A DNA stretch of 64,000 nucleotides from Chloroflexota bacterium (lineage in GTDB: Bacteria > Chloroflexota > Dormibacteria > Dormibacterales > Dormibacteraceae): assembly GCA_005880695.1 (NCBI GenBank), contig VBGR01000056.1, forward strand, positions 1 to 64,000, read 5' to 3'. The notes under the pieces are model-generated. The model saw nothing but the letters and a program-made list of their open reading frames with translations, ran no database searches and was not told where the DNA came from. Below, in pieces: positions 43,608 to 52,421 of this stretch (its first letter is position 1; each line of letters begins with the position of its first letter). Made by a program: the position numbers and the translations under genes.

Positions 43608-45047
43608 ATGGCGCCGAAGGCCGAGATCAAGTTCGGCACCGACGGCTGGCGGGGGATCGTCGCCGACGACTTCACATACGACAACGTCCGCCGCGTCGCC
43701 CAGGGGATTGCCGACTACCTGAAAGACAAGCGGCAAGGCGCCACTCCACTCGCGGTAGTCGGCTATGACTGCCGCTTCGCGTCGGAGGAGTTCGCTCGCG
43801 AAGTGGCTCGGGTCTTCGCCGGCAATGGCATCAAAGTGCTGATCTTCGACAGGCCTTCGCCGACCCAGGTCGCCTCCTGGACCGTCATCGACCGCAAGGC
43901 GGACGGCGCGGCCATCATCACCGCCAGCCACAATCCCTGGCTCTTCAACGGCGTCAAGTACAAGCCCGAAACTGGCAGCTCAGCCCCGACCGAGGTGATC
44001 CGCGATCTCGAGCGGCGGATCGCGGACATCGACGCCGCCTCGGTCAAGCGGGCCGACGAGGGAGTCGAGACCTATGAGCCGCTGCCCGCGTACTTCGAGC
44101 AGGTCGGCCGCATGGTCGACCTCCCGGCGCTGCGCGGCTCCGGCCTGAAGGTCCTGCACGAGTGCATGTTCGGGTCGGGCTACGGCTACCTCAGCGGGCT
44201 CCTGGCGGGCGGCTCCACCCAGGTGACCGAGCTCCACTCGGAGCGCAACCCTTACTTCGGAGGGGTCAACCCGGAGCCGATCCCGCGGAACCTGCAGTCC
44301 TCCCTGGCGACCATGAAGTCGGGTGGCTATGACCTCTGTGTCGCGACAGACGGTGACGCCGACCGGGTCGGGATCATCGACGAGAAGGGCAGGTTCATCA
44401 CCCAGCTCGAGGTCTACGCCCTGCTCATGCTCTATCTCTTCGAGATCAAGGGCTGGCGTGGCCCGGTGGTCAAGACCGTGAACATGACGTCGATGGCCGA
44501 CCAGCTCGCAAAGGAGTTCAAGGTCCCCGTCTACGAGGTGCCGGTCGGCTTCAAGTTCGTGGCGCCGAAGATGATGGAGACCGAGGCGGTGCTGGGCGGG
44601 GAGGAGAGCGGCGGGTTCGGCATCCGCGGCCACATCCCGGAGCGCGACGGCCTCCTGGCCGGGCTCTTCTTCGCCGACATGATCGTCCGCTACCGCAAGC
44701 CGATCAGCGAGGTCCTGGCCGACCTCCAGGCGCGGGTTGGGCCACACGCGTACGAGCGTCGGGACGTGCCGATGCGGCGCGAGACCTACGACCGCGACCG
44801 GCAGGTGATCCTGAAGACACTCGCTGAGAAGGCGCCGAAAGAGGTGGCCGGCCAGAAGGTCGAACGGGTCCGTGACGACGACGGCTTCAAGTTCTACCTT
44901 GCTGACGGGTCCTGGGTGCTGGTCCGGACCAGCGGGACGGAGCCCCTGATTCGGATTTACTCCGAGGCGGCAACAAAGGAGGACGTCACCCAGCGGCTGG
45001 ACGCGATGTCAGAGGTGATCGGAGTCGAAAGCCATGGAGGGGGGTAG
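43608..45047 (+). CDS. Phosphomannomutase/phosphoglucomutase
   Basis: 479 residues, alpha-D-phosphohexomutase family. The phosphoserine loop is ADGAAIITASHNPWLFNGVKYKPETG, the metal loop is DLCVATDGDADRVGIIDEKG, the sugar-binding loop GGEESGGFGIRGHIPERDG and the phosphate-binding loop VRTSGTEPLIRIYSEA. It interconverts mannose-6-phosphate and mannose-1-phosphate (or the glucose pair). It lies between manC and the cupin gene, favouring a phosphomannomutase role. The ATG is at 43608; TTG 43602 is also in frame. Confidence 0.93.
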   Translation: MAPKAEIKFGTDGWRGIVADDFTYDNVRRVAQGIADYLKDKRQGATPLAVVGYDCRFASEEFAREVARVFAGNGIKVLIFDRPSPTQVASWTVIDRKADGAAIITASHNPWLFNGVKYKPETGSSAPTEVIRDLERRIADIDAASVKRADEGVETYEPLPAYFEQVGRMVDLPALRGSGLKVLHECMFGSGYGYLSGLLAGGSTQVTELHSERNPYFGGVNPEPIPRNLQSSLATMKSGGYDLCVATDGDADRVGIIDEKGRFITQLEVYALLMLYLFEIKGWRGPVVKTVNMTSMADQLAKEFKVPVYEVPVGFKFVAPKMMETEAVLGGEESGGFGIRGHIPERDGLLAGLFFADMIVRYRKPISEVLADLQARVGPHAYERRDVPMRRETYDRDRQVILKTLAEKAPKEVAGQKVERVRDDDGFKFYLADGSWVLVRTSGTEPLIRIYSEAATKEDVTQRLDAMSEVIGVESHGGG

Positions 45048-45050
45048 CGC

Positions 45051-45482
45051 ATGACGGGTTCATCCCGGAATGCGACTCAAGGGGGGACGTACCCCCTTGG
45101 GGAGGTTAAGCGGGCGGACGAGACCCGGGTCGACAAGCCTTGGGGGTACGAGATCCGCTGGGCAGTCACCGACCGCTACCTGGGCAAGATCCTTCACATC
45201 AACCGCGGCGAAGCCCTCTCTCTCCAGTACCACGAGCGCAAGGACGAGACCTTGCTCGTCATGGCGGGCAAGCTCGACTTCGAGGTCGGAGACGGGTCGG
45301 GCGCCCTCAAGCTTCTCCACCTGAAAGCGGGCGACAGCATCCACATCCCGCCCGGCACCCGTCATCGGATGACGGCGGTAGAGGATTGCGACGTATTCGA
45401 GGTGTCGACCGGAGAGATCGACGACGTCGTCCGCCTGGAAGACCGATACGGTAGGGTTCCCCGGGGCAGACAAGAAGCATGA
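45051..45482 (+). CDS. Cupin, mannose-6-phosphate isomerase type II-like
   Basis: 143 residues, one cupin barrel. KPWGYEIRWAVTDRYLGKILHINRGEALSLQYHERKDETLLVMAGKLDFEVGD supplies the metal His and Glu ligands, and DSIHIPPGTRHRMTAVEDCDVFEVST supplies the later His. KPWGYE plus this pattern is typical of the isomerase domain of type II PMI/GMP proteins, here as a separate gene. With ManC and the mutase it would give fructose-6-phosphate to GDP-mannose. GGAGG lies about 9 nt before the ATG. It overlaps the next gene by 4 bp. Confidence 0.85.
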   Translation: MTGSSRNATQGGTYPLGEVKRADETRVDKPWGYEIRWAVTDRYLGKILHINRGEALSLQYHERKDETLLVMAGKLDFEVGDGSGALKLLHLKAGDSIHIPPGTRHRMTAVEDCDVFEVSTGEIDDVVRLEDRYGRVPRGRQEA

Positions 45483-46306
45483 AAACCCCGCCTCCTGTCG
45501 ACGAGCACGTTCGGCGTACGAGGGTGGCCGCGGTCACCGTCGAGCGCGATCCCCGTTTCCTGGTGTTCGCCTCGCTGGTCCTGGTCGCGCTGGCCCTCGG
45601 ATTCAAGTCCGAGCTGGTCTCGCCAGGGCGGGTCTGGTTCCTTGCCGCCGGGCTGCTCGCGGTCGCCGCCCCGGCGCTGTTCGGCTACCTGCGCGCCGAG
45701 AGCGGCGCCAGCCTGCCCGCTGTCGAGTACTACGTGCCCGCGGTGCTCGGCGCCCTGGCGGTTGCCGGGCTCTCCCTGATCATTCCCGAGTGGTGGCGCT
45801 ACGGGCTCGCGGTGCTGGTGTTCGGGACCTGTTTCATGGTTTCTTCGCGCCTGGACTTCATCCGGCTCGCAGACCAGGCCAAGCGCGGTCACCACTTCAT
45901 GCAGGAATCGATCCTGGCGGTGGCCATGGTGGGCGGCTTTGTCGCTGTCCTCAGCTCGCCCTTCAACCTGGCCCTGAAGCTGGCCTGGATCGGGATCATC
46001 TCGGTTCTGGCGGCCTTCCGCAGCTTTCGCGTCTCCGGCGATCCGATTCCGCCCCGCCGCGCCTTCTTGTTCGCGCTGATCGTGGCCCAGGTCGTGACCT
46101 TCTTCGCCTGGGCGATCTTCTTCTACCTGCAGGGCGTCGCCGAGGGCGTCTTCGCCGGAATGCTGCTCCTGGCCTGGTACATCAACCGGGGCGTCATCCG
46201 GCACACGGCTGAAGAGAGCCTGAACCGCCACGTGGTGATGGAGTACGGACTCTTTGCCGTGCTCCTGGCCTTCCTCTTCTTCTCCAGCTACAGGCCGGGC
46301 GGCTGA
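45479..46306 (+). CDS. Polytopic membrane protein of unknown function
   Basis: 275 residues, about eight predicted membrane helices (FLVFASLVLVALALGF, VWFLAAGLLAVAAPALFGYL, YYVPAVLGALAVAGLSLII, and others), with short loops. A conserved-looking cytoplasmic segment reads SRLDFIRLADQAKRGHHFMQESILA, and near the end INRGVIRHTAEESLNRHVVMEYGL. I do not recognise a named family. The ATG overlaps the cupin stop (ATGA), so it is co-translated with the GDP-mannose genes and may be involved in surface glycan export or assembly; this is only context-based. Confidence 0.7.
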   Translation: MKTPPPVDEHVRRTRVAAVTVERDPRFLVFASLVLVALALGFKSELVSPGRVWFLAAGLLAVAAPALFGYLRAESGASLPAVEYYVPAVLGALAVAGLSLIIPEWWRYGLAVLVFGTCFMVSSRLDFIRLADQAKRGHHFMQESILAVAMVGGFVAVLSSPFNLALKLAWIGIISVLAAFRSFRVSGDPIPPRRAFLFALIVAQVVTFFAWAIFFYLQGVAEGVFAGMLLLAWYINRGVIRHTAEESLNRHVVMEYGLFAVLLAFLFFSSYRPGG

Positions 46307-46315
46307 CCGCCCGGC
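46294..46315. terminator. Hairpin over the stop codon between convergent genes
   Basis: A perfect 9-bp stem (GCCGGGCGG/CCGCCCGGC) has the loop CTGA, which contains the TGA stop of the membrane protein gene. It lies 6 bp before the end of the convergent receptor gene. No T run is present on either strand. Confidence 0.45.
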
Positions 46316-46321
46316 GCCGGG

Positions 46322-47548
46322 TTAGAGCCGGACCTCGGCGGCCCAGGACCAGGCGGCGGGCGTACCTGACGTCGTGTAGACAGAAAAGATCTTGAGCGTG
46401 GTGTCGCCGCGAGCGTCGAAGGTCGTCGCGCCCAGCGCCCCCTTGTAATCGCGCGTTGCCGCGACCTGCGCTCGCACGTCCTCCTTGCTCGGCAGGTTGC
46501 CGCCCGCCGCCTTGACCGCCCGCGAGATGGCGGCCAGCAGCACCCCGCTGGCATCGATGGCCGGCAGGGTGTAGCGACCGAACATATCCGGGTAGGCGGC
46601 CTTGAAGGCGTCGACCGTCGCCATGCCGCTCGAGAGGTGGTCAGGGTCCGCTCCGTTCAGCGTCGCCTGCATGCCGGCCGCGTTCGGCGCGGCGTCGCGC
46701 AGGCAGACGGGCGTGAGGATGGCATCGCCACCCAGAAAGGGGACCGAGCCGTCGAACACGCCGGTCATCTTCGACCTGGTCAGGCACGCGCCCCCGGCGT
46801 CCCGGCCGCCGAAGTAGACGCCCTTGGCGCCCTTGCCGGCGGCTGTATGCAGGAAGGCATCCAGGTCAGTGCTGGACCGAGGGTCGAAGTCGCTGCGTAG
46901 CACGGGCGAACTCGAACGCTTACGGAGCTCGGCCTCGAAGGCGTCAGCGAGGGCCTTGCCGTAGGCCTGGCCGTCGGACGCTACGGCGATGCTCGAGAGC
47001 TTCAACGTCCCGCTCGCATAAGCCGCCATCGCTGGGGCAGCCAGGTCGTCAGCGGCCACGACGCGGAAGAAGTTGTTCGGGCCGCCCGGCCGGAGCTCGG
47101 TCGCCAGGCTGGCGCAACCTGGCGCGTCTCGTGTCAGGCACTCGTTGGAAGCGGCCGGCGAGACGAGAGCGAGGTGAGCGGAGTTGGCGACGGGAATCTC
47201 GCGCTCGGCCTCGGCGGAATAAACGGGCCCGACCACCCCGAGGACGCTGGAGTCGTTCGCCAGGCGCCCGATGTTGTCGGCTCCGGCAATGGCGTCGCGG
47301 ACGCCGCCGGGCGTGCTGTCGAAGTCGCGGACGTTGACGGGCACGCCTTCGACCCGGCCGTGCCAAACGTTGTTGACCTCATAGCGGACGCCGTCCAGCA
47401 CGGAGAGGCCGACCACCCGATCGGGACCGGACTGCGGCACGGCGACCCCGATCTCGATCGTGAACACGGAGTGGGGAGCGGGGGGCCCGGCGCTGCAGGC
47501 CGCGACCACCAGTCCGAGCAGGGCGGTGAGGACGCGTCTCACCGGCAC
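46322..47548 (-). CDS. Orphan amino-acid-receptor-type substrate-binding lipoprotein
   Basis: About 408 residues. The signal VRRVLTALLGLVVAAC gives a lipobox Cys near residue 18. The rest is a type I periplasmic-binding fold like LivK: IEIGVAVPQSGPDRVVGLSVLDGVRYEVNN, SSVLGVVGPVYSAEAEREIPVANSAHLALVSPAAS, IAVASDGQAYGKALADAFEAELRK and LPAIDASGVLLAAISRAVKAAGG. No permease or ATPase genes adjoin it, so it may share LivHMGF or act as a sensor. The start is GTG 47546-47548 or 47540-47542. Its promoter resembles that of livK in -35 sequence, spacing and leader length. Confidence 0.85.
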   Translation of the reverse strand: MPVRRVLTALLGLVVAACSAGPPAPHSVFTIEIGVAVPQSGPDRVVGLSVLDGVRYEVNNVWHGRVEGVPVNVRDFDSTPGGVRDAIAGADNIGRLANDSSVLGVVGPVYSAEAEREIPVANSAHLALVSPAASNECLTRDAPGCASLATELRPGGPNNFFRVVAADDLAAPAMAAYASGTLKLSSIAVASDGQAYGKALADAFEAELRKRSSSPVLRSDFDPRSSTDLDAFLHTAAGKGAKGVYFGGRDAGGACLTRSKMTGVFDGSVPFLGGDAILTPVCLRDAAPNAAGMQATLNGADPDHLSSGMATVDAFKAAYPDMFGRYTLPAIDASGVLLAAISRAVKAAGGNLPSKEDVRAQVAATRDYKGALGATTFDARGDTTLKIFSVYTTSGTPAAWSWAAEVRL

Positions 47549-47670
47549 AGGTAGGTTCTTTGGACTTCCAATCTCCTCCAACTCAGGCTGGATGGGAATT
47601 CTGGGCTGGCTTTTTCTTCTCCCCTCGCCCCACAGTCCGAAGCGAGTCTCCCCACCCGCTCGGAGGCAAG

Positions 47671-47700
47671 GGTATAACCGAACGGGGTGTACGAAGTCAA
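47671..47700 (-). promoter_or_regulatory. Receptor promoter TTGACT-N18-TATACC
   Basis: On the minus strand -35 TTGACT (47695-47700), an 18-bp spacer and -10 TATACC (47671-47676) predict a leader of about 115 nt before GTG 47548. On the opposite strand TATACT at 47716-47721 may be the -10 of the TPR gene. Confidence 0.6.
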
Positions 47701-47760
47701 TTCGAGTCTGATGGCTATACTCAATCGCGCTCACCCCGCCCCGCAATCGGAGCACGTGTA

Positions 47761-48648
47761 TTGAAGACGGAGTTCGGCGAACACTTAAAGCCCCGGTCCC
47801 AGTACGTGGACGAGGCTGTCCAGATGGCCATCGCCGGCCGCTGGGAAGAAGCGGCTGACCTGAACAAATTCATCCTCGAGAAGTTCGGACCGGATGAGGA
47901 GACCCTGAATCGCATCGGCAAGGCGCTGACCGAGCTCGGGAAGCTGAAGGAGGCCAAGGAGTCCTACGAGAAGACCCTCCAGCTCAACCCGCTCAACCTG
48001 ATCGCGCAGAAGAACCGGGCCAAGCTGGACGTGCTGGTCCAGACCAAAGGCGAGCTGCGCAGCGGCCCCGCCAAGGTCGACCTGAACCTCTTTGTCGAAG
48101 AGATGGGGAAGACGGTCTCCACCACGCTGGAGGACGTCGCCGACCCCGATGTCCACAACAAGGTCGCGGCTGGCGACATTGCAGAGCTCCGCATCGAGGG
48201 CGACACGATAGTCGCGGAGAGTGTCCGGGGCGTCCGGCTAGGGCTGATCGAGCCCCGGCTCGCTCGCCGTCTGATCAAGTTCATGCAGGGCGGGAACCGC
48301 TATCTCGCGGCGGTCACCTCAGCTGAGCCCGGCAGCGTCCGGCTGATCATCCGCGAGACCTATCAGGACCCCAAGTTCATCGGCAAGCCGAGCTTTGCCG
48401 TGCGCCGCCAGCGAGCGGCGGCCGAGTTCCGTCCCTACGCCAAGGAGAGCCTGCTCGCACGCGACCTCGAATTCCCGATCGAGACCGAGGAAGAGGAAGG
48501 GGACGAGGACGAGGAAACCGCCGTCGTGGGCCAGCGGATCGACGACCTCGACGACAGTGGCGGCGCCGCGGACGAGGAGGAGGAGACCATCGACTTCTCT
48601 GAGGACGCGGACGATGACGACAAGGACGACGACGAGGAGGAGGAGTGA
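47761..48648 (+). CDS. TPR protein with acidic C-terminal tail
   Basis: 295 residues. The N-terminal 85 residues contain tetratricopeptide-like helices (AVQMAIAGRWEEAADLNKFILEKFGPDEETLNRIGKALTELGKLKEAKESYEKTLQLNPLN). A middle domain (DVHNKVAAGDIAELRIEGDTIVAESVRGVRLGLIEPRLARRLIKFMQGGNRYLAAVTS) may be a small beta-rich fold of unknown role. The last 50 residues are almost all Asp and Glu (DDDDKDDDEEEE). The TTG start is chosen because GGAG lies 8 nt upstream. Function unknown; a protein- or nucleic-acid-mimic role for the tail is conceivable. Its stop codon overlaps the GTG where hisZ would be expected to start. Confidence 0.75.
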   Translation: MKTEFGEHLKPRSQYVDEAVQMAIAGRWEEAADLNKFILEKFGPDEETLNRIGKALTELGKLKEAKESYEKTLQLNPLNLIAQKNRAKLDVLVQTKGELRSGPAKVDLNLFVEEMGKTVSTTLEDVADPDVHNKVAAGDIAELRIEGDTIVAESVRGVRLGLIEPRLARRLIKFMQGGNRYLAAVTSAEPGSVRLIIRETYQDPKFIGKPSFAVRRQRAAAEFRPYAKESLLARDLEFPIETEEEEGDEDEETAVVGQRIDDLDDSGGAADEEEETIDFSEDADDDDKDDDEEEE

Positions 48649-48786
48649 CGACCGCCTCCGGGGAGCCCTTTCACACCGCCGGCTAGACCTAGCGGCGGCG
48701 CTCCTGGCACCGTTCCGGGGTTCCGGGACCTGCTGCCCGACGAGGCCGAGTCGCTTCGGGCCGGCCAGGAAGCCATCCTCGCCGAG

Positions 48787-49956
48787 ATGCGCCGTTGGGG
48801 CTACCGGTTCGTCGTCACTCCGACCCTGGAGTCGGTCGACGCGCTCGCCCTCGGGCTGGGCCCTGAGCAGCAGCGCCGCCTCTTCAAGTTCGCCGACGCC
48901 GACGGCTCGCTGATCGCGCTGGTCGGCGAGAAGACAATTCCGGTCGCCAGGCTGGCGGCCGGGCAGCTGCGGTCCGCGCCGCTGCCGCTGCGCTTGTGCT
49001 ACGCCGCCTCGGTGGTTTCCAACGACGGCGGTCGCTTCGCCAATCGGCGGGAGACGCACCAGGTTGGCGCCGAGCTGGTCGGCGCAGCCGGGCCGGCCGC
49101 CGACGCCGAGGTCATCGCGCTGGCGGTGCGCTGCCTCGACGCCGCGGGGCTGAAGCGCTACCAGGTCGACGTCGGCCACTCCGAGTTCTTCCACGGCCTC
49201 CTGGCCGGGCTCAAGCTGCCGGCCGAGATCGAGTCCGGGGTTCGGGCGGCGCTGGCGGCCCGTGACTTCGTGGCGCTCGAGCGCCTCCTGGAGACCACCC
49301 CGCTGCGATCAGCCGAGCGGGAGCTGCTGCTCCGCTTCCCGGCGCTGCGCGGCGGCCGCGAGATCCTCGACGCCGCCGGCCGTCTCGTCGCCAACCGCCG
49401 ATCCGAGCGGGCGCTGGCCGACCTGGCCCGCGTGGAAGAGCTGCTCCGCGAGCACGGGCTCGGCGGCCAGGTCAACCTCGACCTCGGCGCCATCCGCGAC
49501 TTCGACTACTACACGGGCGTGATCTTTGAGGGCTACGGCGCCGACCTCGGCCGGCCCCTCGCAGTTGGCGGTCGCTACGATCGCCTGCTCGAGCGATTCG
49601 GGCGGCCCGCGCCGGCTACCGGCTTCGTGGTCCACCTGGATCTGGTGGCGGAGGCGATCGCCAGGGCCGGCGGCCCGCCCGATCTACCCCGGCTGGACGC
49701 AGCGGTGGCCTGGTCGGCCGCGGGGCTGCCGGTCGCACTCAAGCTCGGCTCCTCGCTGCGCCTGTTCGGGATGCGGGCCGTCGTCGACACCGAGTCCCGG
49801 TCCCTGGCGGCCGCAAGGCGCTGGCGGGGGCAGGTGGGCGCCCAGAGCCTCGTTCACTGCGGCGGCGCTGGTCCCGTGACCTGGGCCGCGGGGTCGCGTA
49901 CGCGCCGGCTGCCTCCCGAGCAGGTTGTTGCCCAAATCGTCGGGGCTTTGCGGTGA
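48787..49956 (+). CDS. hisZ: ATP phosphoribosyltransferase regulatory subunit HisZ (5' end uncertain)
   Basis: At least 389 residues, a HisRS-like paralogue that activates short HisG. Motifs: MRRWGYRFVVTPTLES, RRETHQVGAELVGAAGPAADAEVIALA, DLGAIRDFDYYTGVIFEGYGADLGRPLAVGGRYDRLLERFG. In frame upstream, 48712-48786 encodes VPGFRDLLPDEAESLRAGQEAILAE, the conserved HisZ/HisRS start region, but no ATG, GTG or TTG exists between the previous stop (48646) and 48787. A GTG at 48645 overlapping that stop is in another frame and meets a TAG after 13 codons. A frameshift or assembly error between 48649 and 48711 is likely. Listed from the first ATG, so the N-terminus is probably truncated. Confidence 0.85.
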   Translation: MRRWGYRFVVTPTLESVDALALGLGPEQQRRLFKFADADGSLIALVGEKTIPVARLAAGQLRSAPLPLRLCYAASVVSNDGGRFANRRETHQVGAELVGAAGPAADAEVIALAVRCLDAAGLKRYQVDVGHSEFFHGLLAGLKLPAEIESGVRAALAARDFVALERLLETTPLRSAERELLLRFPALRGGREILDAAGRLVANRRSERALADLARVEELLREHGLGGQVNLDLGAIRDFDYYTGVIFEGYGADLGRPLAVGGRYDRLLERFGRPAPATGFVVHLDLVAEAIARAGGPPDLPRLDAAVAWSAAGLPVALKLGSSLRLFGMRAVVDTESRSLAAARRWRGQVGAQSLVHCGGAGPVTWAAGSRTRRLPPEQVVAQIVGALR

Positions 49957-50582
49957 AGGTCTCGCTGGCCATTCCGACTGGCGTCCTTCTGGAAGGCAGC
50001 CTCAGCTTGCTGGAGCGCGCCGGTGTGTCTCGCGTCACTGCGGCGCAGCTCGGCCGCCGGCTCTTCCTGGAGCGGGACGGCCTCCGTCTGGTGCTGGTCC
50101 GGCCGGCGGACGTGGCCGCGTACGTCGACCACGGGGCCGCCGACCTCGGCGTGGTCGGCAAGGACCAGCTCTGGGAAAACCCGGGCGACCACTACGAGCT
50201 GGTCGACCTCGGATTCGGCGCTTGCCGCCTGATCCTGGCGGTGCCCGAGACGTCGCCGATCGCCGGACCCGAGACCTGGCCGCCGCTCCTGCGGGTGGCC
50301 ACGAAGTACCCGGTCGCGACCGCCGAGTTCTTCCGCCGGAGCGGCCACGCCGTGGACATCGTTCGCCTCCACGGCGCCGTCGAGCTGGCGCCTCAGGTCG
50401 GCCTCGCCGACGCGATCGCCGACCTCACGGCAACCGGCGCCACGCTGCGCGAGAACCATCTCCGGGTGGTCGCCGAGGTGGGCAGCTCGACAGCCCGGCT
50501 GATCGCCAACCAGGCCAGCCTGAAGACGCGCAGCGGCGAGGTGCAGGCGCTGGTGACGAAGCTCAGGAGCGCGGCGCGGTGA
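49953..50582 (+). CDS. hisG: ATP phosphoribosyltransferase catalytic subunit, short form
   Basis: 209 residues, the short HisG that needs HisZ. It condenses ATP and PRPP in the first step of histidine synthesis. Motifs: SLAIPTGVLLEGSLSLLERAG, RPADVAAYVDHGAADLGVVGKD, RVATKYPVATAEFFRRSG, and the PRPP-binding GLADAIADLTATGATLRENHL. No C-terminal regulatory domain is present. GTGA overlap with hisZ and with hisD on each side shows translational coupling. Confidence 0.96.
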   Translation: MKVSLAIPTGVLLEGSLSLLERAGVSRVTAAQLGRRLFLERDGLRLVLVRPADVAAYVDHGAADLGVVGKDQLWENPGDHYELVDLGFGACRLILAVPETSPIAGPETWPPLLRVATKYPVATAEFFRRSGHAVDIVRLHGAVELAPQVGLADAIADLTATGATLRENHLRVVAEVGSSTARLIANQASLKTRSGEVQALVTKLRSAAR

Positions 50583-51847
50583 AAGTCAAGCGCTTCGACG
50601 CCGGTTCCTGGTTCGATTCGCCGCTCAGCCGGCGCCGGCTCGACCTGGGGGAGCTGGCCGAGGAGCGGGCGACAGTCCGGGAGATCTGCGAACGCGTCCG
50701 CACCGAAGGGGACACGGCTCTCCGCGAATACACCACGAGGTTCGACGGCTGGGACCCTGGCGAAGACGGCGCGCGGGTGCCCGGCGAGGAGCTGCGCCAG
50801 GCGTTGAAGCGCCTCTCGCCCGCCAATCGCGACGCGCTCGAGTTCGCGGCCCGCCGGATTCGCGAGTTCCACGAGACGCAGCTTTTCGACCCCGTGGTGG
50901 GCAAGCCGGGCTTGAAGCTGCTCACGCGCGCCGTGCGCCGCGCCGGGCTCTACGCGCCGGGCGGCCGGGCGGCCTACCCGTCAACCGTGCTGATGGGTGC
51001 GATCCCGGCTCGCGTCGCGGGTGTGACGGAGGTGGTAGTCGCCACCCCGCCCGCGCCCGACGGGTCGGTGCCGGTGGCGATCCTGGCCGCTGCTGCCATC
51101 GCCGGCGTCGACGAGGTCTACCGGATGGGGGGCGCCCAAGCGATCGCCGCGCTCGCCTACGGCACCGCCAAGGTGCCCCGCGTGGACGTCGTAGCCGGTC
51201 CCGGGAACGTCTACGTGGTGCTGGCCAAAAAGGAGGTGTTCGGCGCGGTCGGCATCGATTCCCTCGCCGGCCCGACCGAGGTGCTGATAGTCGCCGACGC
51301 CGGCGCACGACCCGACTACGTAGCCGCCGACCTCGCCTCGCAGCTGGAGCACGATCCCATGGCCTGGGCGGTCCTGGTGACCGACTCCGCCCAGCTCGCC
51401 GACCGCGTCGAGGAGGAGCTCGCGAGCCTGGTGCGAGGGCTGGAACGAGCCGCGGTGATCGGCGCCGCGCATTGCTGCACGGTGGTGGTGAGAGACCTCG
51501 AGCAGGCGATGGACGTCGCCAACGACTTCGCCCCTGAGCATCTGGAGCTGATCGTGGCCGACCCGGGAGCGCTCTCGGCCAAGGTGGAGAACGCCGGGGC
51601 GGTCTTCCTTGGTCCCTTTGCGCCGGTGGCGCTGGGCGACTACGTGGCCGGCCCCAACCACACCCTGCCGACAGCCGGCGCCGCCCGGTTCAGCTCGCCG
51701 CTGGGCGTGCACACGTTCTTGAAGCGCACCAGCGTCGCCAGCCTGAACCGGGGCGACCTCGACATGCTGCGCGAGGCTTGCGTGGCGCTGGCCCGCCTGG
51801 AGGGGCTGACCGCCCACGCCCACGCGGTGGAGGTGCGGCTTGAGTAG
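50579..51847 (+). CDS. hisD: Histidinol dehydrogenase
   Basis: 422 residues. It oxidises histidinol to histidine in the last two steps. Motifs: GLYAPGGRAAYPSTVLMGAIPARVAGV, VYRMGGAQAIAALAYGTAKVPRVDVVAGPGNVYV, SLAGPTEVLIVAD, the zinc ligands of ASQLEHDPMAWA, APEHLEL and the GPNHTLPT active-site His. The GTG start overlaps the hisG stop. The open frame extends to 49925 only as shadow sequence. It is followed by hisB with an 8-bp overlap. Confidence 0.97.
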   Translation: MKVKRFDAGSWFDSPLSRRRLDLGELAEERATVREICERVRTEGDTALREYTTRFDGWDPGEDGARVPGEELRQALKRLSPANRDALEFAARRIREFHETQLFDPVVGKPGLKLLTRAVRRAGLYAPGGRAAYPSTVLMGAIPARVAGVTEVVVATPPAPDGSVPVAILAAAAIAGVDEVYRMGGAQAIAALAYGTAKVPRVDVVAGPGNVYVVLAKKEVFGAVGIDSLAGPTEVLIVADAGARPDYVAADLASQLEHDPMAWAVLVTDSAQLADRVEEELASLVRGLERAAVIGAAHCCTVVVRDLEQAMDVANDFAPEHLELIVADPGALSAKVENAGAVFLGPFAPVALGDYVAGPNHTLPTAGAARFSSPLGVHTFLKRTSVASLNRGDLDMLREACVALARLEGLTAHAHAVEVRLE

Positions 51848-52421
51848 AAGCGCCCGCCTGGAGCGGGACTCCAAGGAGACCCGCCTCGCTGCCGAGGTCA
51901 CGCTCGATTCGGGCAGCGAGGTCGAGGTCGGCACGGGCCTGGCCTTCCTGGACCACATGCTGGAGCAGGTCGCCCGCCACGGGGCCTTCGATCTCCGCCT
52001 CCGCGGGCAGGGCGACATCCAGGTCGACCCTCACCACCTGGTGGAGGATGCCGGGATCGTGCTCGGGCAGGTCCTCGCCAAGGCACTTGGCGACCGCAAC
52101 GGAATCGCCCGTTTCGCCGCCGCCTACGCGCCCCTCGACGAGTCGCTGGCGCGCGTGGTCGTCGATCTCGGGAAGCGCCCTTACCTTTCCTACAACGTGC
52201 CGCTCAAAGGGCGGATCGGTACCCTCGAAAGCGAGGTGCTGGAGGAGTTCTGGCGGGCGCTCTCGCTCCACCTCGGGGCGACCATCCACGTGGACCTGAT
52301 CCGAGGCCGCAACCGGCACCACATAGCCGAATCGACCTTCAAGGCGTTGGGACTGGCGCTGCGCGATTCGATGTCTGTGCGCGGGCGCGGCGTCCCCTCA
52401 TCCAAGGGCGTGCTCGGATGA
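51840..52421 (+). CDS. hisB: Imidazoleglycerol-phosphate dehydratase
   Basis: 193 residues, monofunctional HisB. It dehydrates imidazole glycerol phosphate. The two metal-binding sequences are GLAFLDHMLEQVARHG with DPHHLVEDAGIVLGQ, and GRNRHHIAESTFKALGLALRD; all expected His and Glu ligands are present. TTG start inside the hisD end; stop overlaps the hisH ATG (ATGA). Confidence 0.96.
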   Translation: MSRSARLERDSKETRLAAEVTLDSGSEVEVGTGLAFLDHMLEQVARHGAFDLRLRGQGDIQVDPHHLVEDAGIVLGQVLAKALGDRNGIARFAAAYAPLDESLARVVVDLGKRPYLSYNVPLKGRIGTLESEVLEEFWRALSLHLGATIHVDLIRGRNRHHIAESTFKALGLALRDSMSVRGRGVPSSKGVLG

